This document shows positions 26,870 to 36,121 of a stretch of 64,000 bases of DNA, in pieces. The first letter of the stretch is position 1. Every line of letters begins with the position of its first letter. This stretch comes from Phycisphaerae bacterium. GTDB lineage: Bacteria; Planctomycetota; Phycisphaerae; UBA1845. The position numbers were made by a program, and so were the translations under genes. Location of the stretch: assembly GCA_024102815.1 (NCBI GenBank), contig JAGFJJ010000069.1, positions 140,950 to 204,949 on the forward strand, read 5' to 3'. The notes under the pieces are model-generated. The model searched no databases and was not told where the DNA came from. It saw nothing but the letters and a program-made list of their open reading frames with translations.

Positions 26870-28021
26870 TCATCCGTGCGGGAGGACGGATTCCTCGCGC
26901 GAGATGCGAACGCCGCGATCGCGCAACTCCCGCAAGACAGTCTCGAAGAGGCCGGGACGTGCCGCCACCTGCTCCGGCGCCCAGACGCCTGGCTCGTGAA
27001 AGCGCTCGGATGCCAACATGCGGGCCATGGCCGTGCAGGGGAAGGCCGTGGTTCGAGCCATCGAAGTCGTACCCGTGGGGCGGTCGGTCTCGTCGTACAG
27101 GTCATATGCGATGCGGACCGAATGACCTCCGCGAACGCCCTCGACGTACGCTCGCAACACGGTGAACTCCTCCTCGCCGGGTTGATAGGTCCATTTCGGA
27201 AAGAGGAGTCTCGCGGTCAGATCGATCGGCCGGACGTTGATGCCGGCGACGTCGATCGGCTCTTTCTCGAAGAGACCCGTTTCCCGGAACGCCCGCATCA
27301 GGTCGATGTGTCCGGGATAGCGCAGCGTCTTTTCCCGCATGTGGGGAATATTCATGGTGAAGATCAGGCTGCGGAGCCCGTCGGTATTGAAGGCTTCGAG
27401 CGTGCCGATTGCCGGGAAGTCGAGCGGCTCCGATTCAGAAAGCGCCGGGCGGGTAATGACCTGACCGTTCTCCACGAGGCGCGCCGGGCGCGTGTACTCC
27501 TCGATGACATCGCTCGGAGCGAAAGGCGCCTTGTATTGGAAAGGAAGCATGCGGGCTTTGGGCAACCCGCCGACGAAGATGTCGGCCCGGAGCGTCTTAT
27601 CAAGAACAGAAGCCTCGTAACCCGCGATCATGTTCGAAAAGCCGGGGGCGACGCCGCAGTCGATCACGGCGACGGCACCGCTCGCCTTCGCGCGGTCCGA
27701 GAGGTCGAAGGCGTTCTCGGACATGAAGGATATGTCCGCGTAGCGCTTGCCGGCATCGACCACAGCGCGCAGGGTCTGGAATCCGAGCGCGGAGGGCATG
27801 GCCCCCAGAACAAGATCAAACTCCGCCACGAATTCACGGACGCGAGCCTCTTCAGCGAGATCGATACAGCGTGTGTGGATCGTTGGGTTTTGACCGAGTC
27901 GGCGCAGGTTGCCCTCGCGGACATCCGCCACAGTGACCTCGAACGCCGCATCGGCGGCAAGATCACGAGCCATCGTCGCTCCGACCATCCCGCAACCCAG
28001 CACGACTGCCCTGGTCTTCAT
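26870..28021 (-). CDS. Saccharopine dehydrogenase-family oxidoreductase
   Basis: The 383-residue protein starts with a Rossmann motif (AVVLGCGMVGATMARDL) and keeps the saccharopine-dehydrogenase layout: LVLGAMPSALGFQTLRAVVDAGKRYADISF, IDCGVAPGFSNMIAGYEA and a C-terminal Rossmann-completing region. The family includes lysine-pathway enzymes and carboxynorspermidine synthase as well as uncharacterised members. No lysine genes are adjacent, so the substrate is open. It is coupled to an EamA exporter gene by a four-base overlap, which could mean that its product or substrate is transported. Confidence 0.82.
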   Translation of the reverse strand: MKTRAVVLGCGMVGATMARDLAADAAFEVTVADVREGNLRRLGQNPTIHTRCIDLAEEARVREFVAEFDLVLGAMPSALGFQTLRAVVDAGKRYADISFMSENAFDLSDRAKASGAVAVIDCGVAPGFSNMIAGYEASVLDKTLRADIFVGGLPKARMLPFQYKAPFAPSDVIEEYTRPARLVENGQVITRPALSESEPLDFPAIGTLEAFNTDGLRSLIFTMNIPHMREKTLRYPGHIDLMRAFRETGLFEKEPIDVAGINVRPIDLTARLLFPKWTYQPGEEEFTVLRAYVEGVRGGHSVRIAYDLYDETDRPTGTTSMARTTAFPCTAMARMLASERFHEPGVWAPEQVAARPGLFETVLRELRDRGVRISREESVLPHG

Positions 28022-29022
28022 CGGTGTTCCTTTGGTTCATTCGCCCGGACCGGACTCTCCGCGATCCGCGCCAGCGCGGGCGGCGCGCGTCCCGCCGAAA
28101 TCAGAAATATCAATAGTGCCAGGAAGATAACGCCGGCGCCGGCCAGATTCCACGTCGGCGGAACTTCACCGATGACGAGAAACGTCCAAACCGGGACGAG
28201 CACGGGTTCGACCATGGTAATCAGCGAGGCTCGGTAGGCCTGAACGCGGGCCAGACCCAGTGTGTAGAGATAGTAGGGGAGTCCGAACTGGATCACACCG
28301 AGCAGAACGAGCAGGAGCAGTGACCGAGCGGAGAGGCCCAGCCCGTCCACCAATGCCGCGAACGGCAGAATCAGAAGTGCCGACCCCAGGTTGTTCAGCG
28401 TCGTAACGGCCGCGGAGTTGGCATCCTTCATGCGACGAATCATAAGCGTCAGCAACGCAAAGAAAAGCCCCGCACCGAGTGCGTTCATCAGGCCGAAGAG
28501 ATCGCCGCTTGCTCCGCCTCCGAAGATCATGCCCACGCCGATGATGGCGAGAACGAGTATCCAGATGTCGCGGCCGGCGGCGCGCTCCTTGAGGATCCAT
28601 GGGGAAAGGCCGAACACCCAGAATGTCGAGGTGTATTGCAGGATGATGGCGTTGAGCGCTTCGGTCCGCGTATTGGCCACGACGAAGCAAACGGTCATGA
28701 GCGTGAAATAAAGAACGCAGCTCCACGCAGCCGGTCTGAGCGATAGCAGGGGTTGCGCCTGGCTTTGCGCGCGCTGAGGGCGACGCAACGTGCGAAAGCC
28801 TCTCCAGGCCAGCGGAATGAGAAACAGCCCAGCAAAGAGCGAACGGTAGAAGGCGATGGTCACGCCGCCCGGGCCGCGTCCTTCGTCATAGACCAGTTTG
28901 ATCAGAACGCCGTTGAGGCTCCAGAACAGCCCGGCCAGAAAGAGGACTACGATACCGATACGCTGGCGGCGCGTTTCGGCAAGATGATCGTCAACAGCAA
29001 GTGATGCAGCTCCGGCCGGCAT
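28018..29022 (-). CDS. EamA/DMT-family membrane transporter
   Basis: From the ATG at 29022 the product has 334 residues and ten predicted membrane helices arranged as two EamA repeats; GLFWSLNGVLIKLVYDEG and the second-half NLGSALLILPFAALVDG and YTLGLARVQAYRASLITMVEPV are typical. Members export or import amino acids, nucleotides or other metabolites. The upstream extension to 29049 would start at TTG and is less likely. It overlaps the downstream dehydrogenase gene by four bases. The start lies just after a terminator that belongs to the preceding minus-strand gene. Confidence 0.87.
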   Translation of the reverse strand: MPAGAASLAVDDHLAETRRQRIGIVVLFLAGLFWSLNGVLIKLVYDEGRGPGGVTIAFYRSLFAGLFLIPLAWRGFRTLRRPQRAQSQAQPLLSLRPAAWSCVLYFTLMTVCFVVANTRTEALNAIILQYTSTFWVFGLSPWILKERAAGRDIWILVLAIIGVGMIFGGGASGDLFGLMNALGAGLFFALLTLMIRRMKDANSAAVTTLNNLGSALLILPFAALVDGLGLSARSLLLLVLLGVIQFGLPYYLYTLGLARVQAYRASLITMVEPVLVPVWTFLVIGEVPPTWNLAGAGVIFLALLIFLISAGRAPPALARIAESPVRANEPKEHR

Positions 29023-29081
29023 GCCCCTATCGTACCGGGGTGACTGCAAAATCGTAAACCGATCCTGCCCCGTGGCGGCAA

Positions 29082-29117
29082 AAGAAAACGACCGCCGCTC
29101 GACATGCGAGGCGGCGG
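29082..29117 (-). terminator. Intrinsic terminator after the exported 29.2-31.4 kb gene
   Basis: On the minus strand CCGCCGC and GCGGCGG form a GC-rich stem (with an extra CTCG/CGAG inner part) followed by TCGTTTTCTTTT. It lies 35 bases after the stop at 29152. Confidence 0.7.
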
Positions 29118-29151
29118 CCGCTCTTTGTCGGGATCGGATCCCGGGCGGAGA

Positions 29152-31416
29152 CTAATTCGTGGCCTTGGCGTTCCGCTCGTCCGGAGGCTGGTAATTGGTT
29201 ACCTTGAGGGTTCTCCATTCGGAACCGTCGAAAGTGCTGGTGGAGGCCATTGACCGGTAGAAGTTGATCTTCCGCAAGACCGGCCCGAGTTTGCCAAGGA
29301 TGCCGACAAGCTTGCCGACCATCTGCTGCCCCTGCGGGTCCGGTATGGCCATGGCGGCCATCCCCAAGCCCATGCTCGCGCCACCGACGGCGTCCGCGAG
29401 TTGCGACCCGAGACGCCGCTGATCCGTGAAGCTCATCGACCAGAAATCACCCTTGGGCAGCACGGCTTCCGCCATGACGCGTTCATTCTTCGCGACACTG
29501 GGATGCTCGCCTTTGGCCGTCTGGAGCACGGCATGGACGCCCTCGGCCGAGGTGCCGAATATGACGAAGCCGTCGGCCGTTCCCCAGACGAATGGTTGCG
29601 CGGGAGACATCGCCATCGTGATCCGGCTGAAGCCATCGAGCCCCTCGTAGGTCTCCGGGGAGACCTGCATGCGGAGCATTCCCAGCATGGGCTGCTGAGC
29701 GGCGAGCTGTTGAACCATCGAGCTGATCGCGGCGATACCCTGGCCGATCTTCTCCTTGGCCTTGGCTTCATCCGTCACTTTCATCATCCAGACGTTGGCT
29801 GAGCCCAACTCTTCGGAAAGGGTAAGGGAGATCGATCCTCCCTGAACCCAGTCGAGCACATCACGCTGGACGTTGAACCCGAGACCCTGCTGCATCTGCT
29901 CCCATTGTGTGAGCACGGCCTCGCCTTCCGGACCGTACGACTTGACCGTGTTTCGCAGAAACTCGTACAGGCTGTTCAGATTCGGCCCCGTGCTCAGTGA
30001 GAATGATGCCGTCTCCTTGGGCACGTAGCGATCGAACTTCGCCATCATCTTCTGCTTTCCGAAAACAGGGTAGATGGCGCGCTCGGAGGCGTTCTTGACC
30101 AGCACGGCCCGCGAATCCTCGAACACCGAGTAGCCCTCGGAATAGGTTGTTGAGGCGATGTAATCCACGATGCCAACGGCACTCAACACACGGTCCGCAA
30201 CCGAAAATGCACCGGCCACCGCCGAACGCTGGGACTGGCGCTCCGCCGCGGCAATGGCCGCCTTGTAGGCCTCTTCGCCGCGCAGGCTGGCAAGATCTTC
30301 GTCCTTGCGAATCTGGTTGGGGGCGTAGAATCCGGCGTCCACCGACTTTTGCAGCCATTGAAGGGCTTCCGTCTTGTTTCCCGTCAGCGCGTGGAAGCAC
30401 GCCAGGTTGTACATGACCAGGGAGTTGTTCGGAGCCAGGTCGTATTGTTTCTGAGTGAGCGCCAACGCCTTTTTGTAATCTTTGGCGTCGTAGGCCGCGA
30501 AGGCGGCTTGGTGGAGTTCCTTGACCTCCTCGCTCATTTCCGCGTTGACGGGATGATCCTCGCCGCCGCCTTGCTGCATGGCGACAACCTTCTCCGCGAG
30601 ACCCCGCAGCGGCTCGAGCATGGTCTGCATGTCGAAGAAGACCATCGCGCTCTCGGCGGGCTTGAGCGGCTCGAAGGCCTTCCTGTAGCGGTCGGTTGCC
30701 GCGAGTGACTTCCCGCCGCTCTTGTTCATTAGCGCCAGCGCCTCGTTGGCGATGTCGCCGAAGCCGAGGACGATCACATCGTCCTTTCGGGCGAGCGAAA
30801 TCGACATCGGCGGCTGCATGTCGCGTATACGCAGAACGGTGACGTCGGCTCCCTCCACCTTGGTGGTTTCCATATCCATCGGGTCGTCCGGAGCAAGCTT
30901 GGCGACCTCGTCTTTCAGCGTCTTGAGAATCGCCTTCAGGCCCTGCTCGTTTTTGGCCACGCTGTCGCTCTCGCCGCGGAACAGCCAGAGCATGTCCGGC
31001 GGGCCCATGGAGATGTTGTCCCCTTGCTGCCGGACCTTTGCCATCCGCTGGGCGTAGACCATTTCCTTGGCCGCGAGTCCGCTCCAGTCCACGCCGGTGA
31101 TCAGGTCGTGGATCATGGTCCGGTACTCGTCGACCTGGGCCTGCTGGCTGCTGCCGAGGGCGCCGGTCATCATGCCCATGAGGTCCTCGAGGATGCCGGA
31201 ATTGTGGAAGGCTTCGAAGACTTCGCCCCAGTACTCCTCGACGAACTGGCTTTCCTTGTCCGTCCGCCCCGCGACGCACAGGAAGACGTCGGCCGGGACC
31301 GCCTCCGGCAGTGTGAACTTCTGACCGGCCGCCTGGACCGGTCCCGCCCCGAGCGGAAGCATGGCCGCAACCAGCGCCAATGTGATTGTCCGCAGACCCG
31401 TTGATGCACGTGACAT
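29152..31416 (-). CDS. Exported protein with a TPR-like central region, function unknown
   Basis: From the ATG at 31416 the product has 754 residues with a clear signal peptide (LRTITLALVAAMLPLGAGPVQAA). Residues ~300-390 contain TPR-like helices (HQAAFAAYDAKDYKKALALTQKQYDLAPNNSLVMYNLACFHALTGNKTEALQWLQKSV, in pieces). The flanking parts resemble DUF3352-type secreted proteins with repeated ...VFFDMQTMLEPLRG... and ...GFSRITMAMSP... segments, a resemblance I hold with low certainty. GGAAGGA lies 8 bases before the ATG; the ATG six codons earlier would destroy that site. It stands alone with its own terminator. Confidence 0.8.
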   Translation of the reverse strand: MSRASTGLRTITLALVAAMLPLGAGPVQAAGQKFTLPEAVPADVFLCVAGRTDKESQFVEEYWGEVFEAFHNSGILEDLMGMMTGALGSSQQAQVDEYRTMIHDLITGVDWSGLAAKEMVYAQRMAKVRQQGDNISMGPPDMLWLFRGESDSVAKNEQGLKAILKTLKDEVAKLAPDDPMDMETTKVEGADVTVLRIRDMQPPMSISLARKDDVIVLGFGDIANEALALMNKSGGKSLAATDRYRKAFEPLKPAESAMVFFDMQTMLEPLRGLAEKVVAMQQGGGEDHPVNAEMSEEVKELHQAAFAAYDAKDYKKALALTQKQYDLAPNNSLVMYNLACFHALTGNKTEALQWLQKSVDAGFYAPNQIRKDEDLASLRGEEAYKAAIAAAERQSQRSAVAGAFSVADRVLSAVGIVDYIASTTYSEGYSVFEDSRAVLVKNASERAIYPVFGKQKMMAKFDRYVPKETASFSLSTGPNLNSLYEFLRNTVKSYGPEGEAVLTQWEQMQQGLGFNVQRDVLDWVQGGSISLTLSEELGSANVWMMKVTDEAKAKEKIGQGIAAISSMVQQLAAQQPMLGMLRMQVSPETYEGLDGFSRITMAMSPAQPFVWGTADGFVIFGTSAEGVHAVLQTAKGEHPSVAKNERVMAEAVLPKGDFWSMSFTDQRRLGSQLADAVGGASMGLGMAAMAIPDPQGQQMVGKLVGILGKLGPVLRKINFYRSMASTSTFDGSEWRTLKVTNYQPPDERNAKATN

Positions 31417-31731
31417 GATGAACCGTCCTTCCAATGGTTAAACGCTGCGACGCACCGAGCGTTGACGTGCGAGCTGAACCCGATCCTCGCTCCAAATTCT
31501 CTTCAACACCCGTTAAATCTACCCGATGGATTCGTCCGGAGACAGTACAAGCTTGTCGGCGGAAACAAGTTCTTGCAAGCGGGGCCAAGGTGCAATGAAG
31601 TGTGGGCAGGAGCGGCAGCGGCTAAGCGCATTCTGCAAGTTCTGCGGAGCATCGTCCGTCGGAACCGCGGACCGGCGAGGAAACGCTGCCGGGGTCGAGG
31701 TAGAATCGGCGGACGTGCGGATCGGCGAACC

Positions 31732-32553
31732 ATGCTCGACAAGCCCATGAGCGATGAGCCCCAGCTTCCCCCCGACGCCTGCGTGGCGTTGGATACACCC
31801 TGCATCGGCTGCGGGTACAACCTCAAGACGCTGCCGGTGTCGAGGCATTGCCCGGAGTGCGGAATGAGCATTGATCAGACTCTTCGCACGCCTCGTGGAC
31901 GGTGGGTCGCTCGGCTCTTGGGGTTCACAGCAACGATGATGGTGAGCAACGCGCTGGTGTACGGGTTGGGCCTTTATTGCCTCTACAGTAGACCGAGCTA
32001 CCACGGGCCCGCGCAAATCAGCTTGGTATGCGTCGCGCCCATGCTTTCGGTGCTTGTACTTTCATTGCTGGCCCTACTGACGGGCAGGCTGTTTCTCAAG
32101 TATCGAACCTTTCTGCCAGTTGCGGCTCCCCTATTCGCCGTTTTGTTCCTCCTTTGGCCGTTCGTCCTTTCGTCCAGCTCCCGATTTACCGCAACTCCGA
32201 CGGACGTGGTAGTGATCATTGCGATGCTTGTCGGGCCTGCTTGGCTTAGCGACGTTGTGCGCTCGGTGTTGTCAAACATGAACTTTCCGGACCGTCGGAT
32301 AAGACGGAGAGTGCGTGTTGCCCAAGGCGTCTCGTGGGTCATGCTGCTATTGGGCATGCTCAGTCTGTATAGTGCGTTGGATTTTTCGTACCCCCGCCTG
32401 CTCTTTCTCTTGATCAAATACTGGGAAGATTGGCAAATCGGAACCGCCCTGGGGTTCATGAATGTCGCCTTGGGCTACTGTGTCGGGCGAACGGCTCAAC
32501 ACGTTGCTGGAAGACTAAAGCGGTTTGTCCTACCGCCCTTCCGCGTGAGCTGA
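31732..32553 (+). CDS. Zinc-ribbon polytopic membrane protein
   Basis: From the ATG at 31732 (or the one five codons later at 31747) the product has about 273 residues. It starts with a cytoplasmic zinc ribbon, CIGCGYNLKTLPVSRHCPECG, and then has about six membrane helices. This arrangement, a short double-CxxC ribbon in front of a helical membrane domain, is common in planctomycete genomes, but no function is known to me. The upstream DNA reads through but lacks a ribosome site. It is a single gene, convergent with fabI, separated by a palindromic repeat element. Confidence 0.72.
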   Translation: MLDKPMSDEPQLPPDACVALDTPCIGCGYNLKTLPVSRHCPECGMSIDQTLRTPRGRWVARLLGFTATMMVSNALVYGLGLYCLYSRPSYHGPAQISLVCVAPMLSVLVLSLLALLTGRLFLKYRTFLPVAAPLFAVLFLLWPFVLSSSSRFTATPTDVVVIIAMLVGPAWLSDVVRSVLSNMNFPDRRIRRRVRVAQGVSWVMLLLGMLSLYSALDFSYPRLLFLLIKYWEDWQIGTALGFMNVALGYCVGRTAQHVAGRLKRFVLPPFRVS

Positions 32554-32571
32554 AACCTGGGGCTCGGAAGA

Positions 32572-32624
32572 GGTGCATCGGGGATGCACCCTACAGCGAA
32601 GATGGTCCGCACGGCGGAGCCTAC
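32572..32624 (+). repeat. Short palindromic intergenic repeat units (copy A)
   Basis: GGTGCATC-GGG-GATGCACC (32572-32590) is an 8-bp stem with a three-base loop. It is followed by a 28-base unit (32597-32624) that matches 24 of 28 bases of the reverse complement of 40027-40054. It lies between two convergent genes and reaches into the fabI stop codon. Confidence 0.7.
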
Positions 32625-33400
32625 AACCCCACCATATTGTACCCCGCGTCCACGAACATGTTCTCGCCCGTAACGCCCGAGGACAGGTCGCTGGCGAGGT
32701 AGAGGGCGGTCCGGCCGACCTCCCCGGCGGTGATGTTGCGACGCAAGGGGGCCTTGCGCTCCACCCAGTCGAAGATCTCGTCGATGCCGCCGACGGCCAT
32801 CGAGGATAGCGTCTTGACGGGTCCGGCGCTGATGGTGTTCACGCGGATGCCTTGCTGCCCGAGTTCCAGGGCCAGGTAGCGCATGCAGGCCTCGAGGGCG
32901 GCCTTGGCCACGCCCATGACGTTGTAGCCCGGCACGGCCTTCTGGCTGCCGTAGTAGGTCATGCCCAGGATCGACCCGCCGCGGGGCATGATCTCCCGCG
33001 CCCGGCGGGACATGGCCACGAGCGAGTAGGCCGAGATGTCCAGTGCCTGGAGGAACACCTCGCGGGGGGTCATTACGAACTGCCCGGGCTTGAGGAACGC
33101 CCGGTCGGCGAAGGCGATGGAGTGCACGAGGAAATCGATGGAGTCGAAGCGCTCCCGGGTGGCGGCGAACAGGGCGTCGAGGTCCTCGTCCTTCGAGGCG
33201 TCACAGGGAATTAGCCAAGGCTCCCGAACGCCGATTTCCTCCAGGGCCTTCGACACCCGCCGCTCGTTCTTCTCGCCCGGTAGATACGGAAATCCGCAGG
33301 CCGCGCCCTCCGCCACGAACGCCTGGGCGATGTGGCAGGCGATGCTGCGGTCGTTGGCGATGCCGAAAACGAGTCCCTTCTTGCCTGTGAGCAGTCCCAT
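32621..33400 (-). CDS. fabI: Enoyl-[acyl-carrier-protein] reductase (NADH)
   Basis: The 259-residue protein is a divergent short-chain dehydrogenase of the FabI type: GLVFGIANDRSIACHIAQ binds the dinucleotide, and the catalytic Tyr-x6-Lys is seen in MTYYGSQKAVPGYNVMGVAKAAL. It catalyses the last step of each fatty-acid elongation cycle. GAGGG lies 7 bases before the ATG at 33400; the longer open frame upstream to 33943 is antisense noise. It is a monocistronic gene with convergent and divergent neighbours. Confidence 0.95.
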   Translation of the reverse strand: MGLLTGKKGLVFGIANDRSIACHIAQAFVAEGAACGFPYLPGEKNERRVSKALEEIGVREPWLIPCDASKDEDLDALFAATRERFDSIDFLVHSIAFADRAFLKPGQFVMTPREVFLQALDISAYSLVAMSRRAREIMPRGGSILGMTYYGSQKAVPGYNVMGVAKAALEACMRYLALELGQQGIRVNTISAGPVKTLSSMAVGGIDEIFDWVERKAPLRRNITAGEVGRTALYLASDLSSGVTGENMFVDAGYNMVGL

Positions 33401-33514
33401 GTCGAAGCCCTCTGCTGATTCCGGTCCCGAATCGTTTGACGGGGGATGATAACGCGGCCGGCGGAAGTTGCGAAGCGCCTCGACGGAGGGGGGAAACGGG
33501 CGTAGTTTCACAGC

Positions 33515-33931
33515 ATGTTCTCGCGGCGGAGGTTCAGAACGGCGACGAAGTGGCTGGCGACGGTGTCGGCGCTGCTGCTGGCGGGGGCGTTTTGCTTGAG
33601 CCTGGTGCGCGCGGTGTATTGGACGAGCCCGTCGACGCGGTATCAGGTCGGTCTCCACTCCGGCCTCCTCGGAGTGGGATGGCGGCCGCCGGGGTGGAAT
33701 CGCGCGGAGGAGAAGTATCCGGCGCCGCCGGGATGGTCGATGAAGTACCCGCCATGTATTTCGAGGCCGAGGTTCTGGACGTTTGGAGGTTCTCTGAAGA
33801 CCTGGGAGTGGTTCAACCTGCCGCTGTGGATTCCGTTCCTGCCGACGGCGGTCTTGGCCAGCTGCTTGTGGTTGGTTGATCGCAGGAGAAAACAGGCAGT
33901 TCAATTGGATAGGGAGGATCGCGCGGGCTAA
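33515..33931 (+). CDS. Small membrane protein, unknown function
   Basis: The 138-residue product has an N-terminal membrane segment (WLATVSALLLAGAFCLSLVRAVYW), a Trp/Pro/Gly-rich extracytoplasmic loop, and a second membrane segment (LWIPFLPTAVLASCLWLV) followed by a basic tail. The pattern of two membrane helices around a short domain is frequent in planctomycetes and I do not know its function. No good ribosome site precedes the ATG. It is divergent from fabI by 115 bases. Confidence 0.6.
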   Translation: MFSRRRFRTATKWLATVSALLLAGAFCLSLVRAVYWTSPSTRYQVGLHSGLLGVGWRPPGWNRAEEKYPAPPGWSMKYPPCISRPRFWTFGGSLKTWEWFNLPLWIPFLPTAVLASCLWLVDRRRKQAVQLDREDRAG

Positions 33932-34068
33932 ATCCGGCGGCACACAAGCCTCTCCGCGTAGCAGAACTTGTCAAGGTTGCACGTCTGGGGGGCATCGCCA
34001 CAGCAGAGGGCCGTATCGCGGAATTTGGATCATGCCGTCCGGCAGGTCGCCCGAGCGGTACCCGGTAC

Positions 34069-35409
34069 TCATTTGACCCTGGCGCAGATGGCGTAGACAG
34101 AGATGAAGACAGTCGAATACCGACATTGACAAGCCCAACCCACGCCATCCGTAATGGGGTACGAATCCTGGAGGTAGTTGGCGTCAGTGGAACTCCAGCA
34201 GCCGCCTCCGAGCACCTTCTTTCCCGCAGGACAATGAACAACCGCGTAGTCGGTGTCGCCTTCCGTGTTCGATACAATCTCGTACCCGATGTCAATCGCC
34301 CCGCCGAAGTAGACGTCACCGCCGTCATTGTTTACAAACAACGTGGAGGTTGCGCCGTTGTTGCGGGCCATGATCTCGTTGCCGTCGAGGGCCACGTTGA
34401 TACCGGTTGTCGCGCCGATCACGACGGCGCCGCCTCCGCTGACACCCACATCGTTGGTCGATTGGGCTTCGATCGCGTAGCCGCTGCCGTTGGTCTTGGC
34501 AATGACCGCGGAGGCATCGCTGACGGAATTGTTGATCTCGAATTTTCCGGCCGCGTTTTCTCCGATCGTATAGCCCGAAACGGCCACGCCGTCCCCCGTC
34601 GTCGAAGCAGCTAAGGCATCGGTGTCGTTCGATGCGTTGGTGATGCGGAAATGCGCACAGCGTCCCGTTCCTTTCTGCTCCGCGTAAATGGTGGGACTGC
34701 TGTTGCCGGAAAGCTCGGTCAGGAACGAGGCCGCCCTCCCAGACCCCCAGGCATTGCCCTCCACGGCTGGTCCGGACGAGAAGTTTTTTGCTTGAACGCC
34801 GGGACCCGTGCCGATCGATGACGCCAGGACGGCCGGCTCGCTGTTGCCCAAACTGTTTATGAAAAACTCGCCACCCGGGCCGATGCCGTTCTGAAACACG
34901 TACAAGGTGGGCTCGTCGCTGCCCGCATTGCCCGCGCTGAACGTGGCCGCGCGGCCAGTGCCGGTCTGGGTCAAGGCCACGGCGCTCTGCGAAGTGCTGA
35001 CTGTTGCCGTGTAGGGCAGAACCAGATTCTCCGCGCGAGCTGAGCGGATTGCGTACGGTGCCGGGGCAATGCGCTGGCGTGGCGAAAGCGTTGTCCATGT
35101 GCCCACGGGATACTCAATGCGGACCTCGATCCACAGCGCGGCGCCGGAGAATACCTGATCACCGAAATCGACTGGCGTGACGAAAAGGCCGTTCGTGAGG
35201 TTGACTGAAACGGGGCCATAAATGGCCGGGTACGTACCGCCGGTAGCGTCAGTCCAGAGCCAAAACTGCATGTTAACTGGTCCGTCGACGGGTGCCCCGT
35301 TGTGCTTGAGCTGTCCCTGGTAGGTGAAGGCCGTTCCCATCGGAGCAGCAGCGGCCGCGCCACCTAGGGAAAGGCCCACTACGACAGTCCAGAATCGATG
35401 ATGCGACAT
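34069..35409 (-). CDS. Secreted repetitive beta-rich protein (tail-fibre-like)
   Basis: From the ATG at 35409 the product has 446 residues with a signal peptide (FWTVVVGLSLGGAAAAAP). A conserved N-terminal domain (FTYQGQLKHNGAPVDGPVNMQFWLW...APAPYAIRSARAENL) is followed by Gly/Asn/Ser-rich beta repeats such as SSGPAVEGNAWGSGRAASF and NNSVSDASAVIAKTNGSGYAIEAQ. A C-terminal domain follows with VHCPAGKKVLGGGCWSS and CQCRYS. The type is known from planctomycetes and myxobacteria and resembles trimeric fibre proteins; a role in surface binding is a guess. Confidence 0.75.
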   Translation of the reverse strand: MSHHRFWTVVVGLSLGGAAAAAPMGTAFTYQGQLKHNGAPVDGPVNMQFWLWTDATGGTYPAIYGPVSVNLTNGLFVTPVDFGDQVFSGAALWIEVRIEYPVGTWTTLSPRQRIAPAPYAIRSARAENLVLPYTATVSTSQSAVALTQTGTGRAATFSAGNAGSDEPTLYVFQNGIGPGGEFFINSLGNSEPAVLASSIGTGPGVQAKNFSSGPAVEGNAWGSGRAASFLTELSGNSSPTIYAEQKGTGRCAHFRITNASNDTDALAASTTGDGVAVSGYTIGENAAGKFEINNSVSDASAVIAKTNGSGYAIEAQSTNDVGVSGGGAVVIGATTGINVALDGNEIMARNNGATSTLFVNNDGGDVYFGGAIDIGYEIVSNTEGDTDYAVVHCPAGKKVLGGGCWSSTDANYLQDSYPITDGVGWACQCRYSTVFISVYAICARVK

Positions 35410-35478
35410 GGCATGTTCCCCAGAGGCTTGGCGCCAAGAAACAACTGCGTATGAGCAATCCTTGGCCAACCCGACAAT

Positions 35479-35868
35479 TCAGTTTCCCCTGAACGCGTGC
35501 TGAAACAAGGCAATATCAGCGAGATCGATGTCCAGGTCGTGGTCGAGATTGAGGCAGCCGCAGCCGGTCGCGAACAGGTCGGCGGGCCCTGCGAGGCAAT
35601 TCCGGAGGTCATCGTAATCCAGAAGGTCCACGTTGCCGTCGATGTTGCAGTCGCCGGGGTCCAGCGGGAACCAGAATCCTCCGGCGAGTTCCAGGCTTCC
35701 CCCAGTGAGAAGTCCGGCATCAGGCTGAGCGATCGTTGCGTGGAGCTCAAGACCGCCACCGGTGCTGGAGACCACGCCGCCACCGTCGATCGTCCAGCGC
35801 GTCGTGCCCGGCTGACCATCAGGCTCAAGAACCGGCAGCAGCATCAGCAATATGGGGATAGCAGACAT
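35479..35868 (-). CDS. Small secreted protein with dockerin-like Ca-binding repeats
   Basis: From the ATG at 35868 (GGAG 8 bases upstream) the product has about 129 residues: a signal peptide (AIPILLMLLPVLEPDG), a beta-segment WTIDGGGVVSSTGGGLELHATIAQ and two C-terminal EF-hand-like Asp-rich repeats (GDCNIDGNVDLLDYDDLRNCL and CLNLDHDLDIDLADIALFQ) of dockerin type. Such C-termini are very frequent in planctomycete secreted proteins. It lies 70 bases before the fibre-like gene on the same strand and may share its operon. The 250 bases upstream are AT-richer and contain no gene I can support. Confidence 0.75.
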   Translation of the reverse strand: MSAIPILLMLLPVLEPDGQPGTTRWTIDGGGVVSSTGGGLELHATIAQPDAGLLTGGSLELAGGFWFPLDPGDCNIDGNVDLLDYDDLRNCLAGPADLFATGCGCLNLDHDLDIDLADIALFQHAFRGN

Positions 35869-36121
35869 CGGCTGGCTCCAGACCAATACGATTCAGCAAA
35901 TACACTTTCTGGTCAAGGTACTAAAATTACCAATTTGCTATCGTACGGAATTGAGGCTTGCGATTCAACGGCAATCCATAGCCGGCTCTGCGCACGCAGC
36001 GACTTCACGACTTGCTCACAACGGAGTGCAAGTCCGAGATTCTTCGCAAACCAAAGTATTGGAGGCCCAAGAGATAGGCTGGGTTCAGTCGCGCGAGGGG
36101 AACGCGCGAAGACGATGCTCC

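Noticed and set aside
25193-28237. 1014-codon plus-strand open frame
   Set aside because: Antisense to the PEP-CTERM, riboswitch and dehydrogenase region; composition only.
29861-31588. 575-codon minus-strand frame overlapping the exported-protein gene
   Set aside because: A different frame of the same strand, Arg/Gly-rich, without signal or motif.
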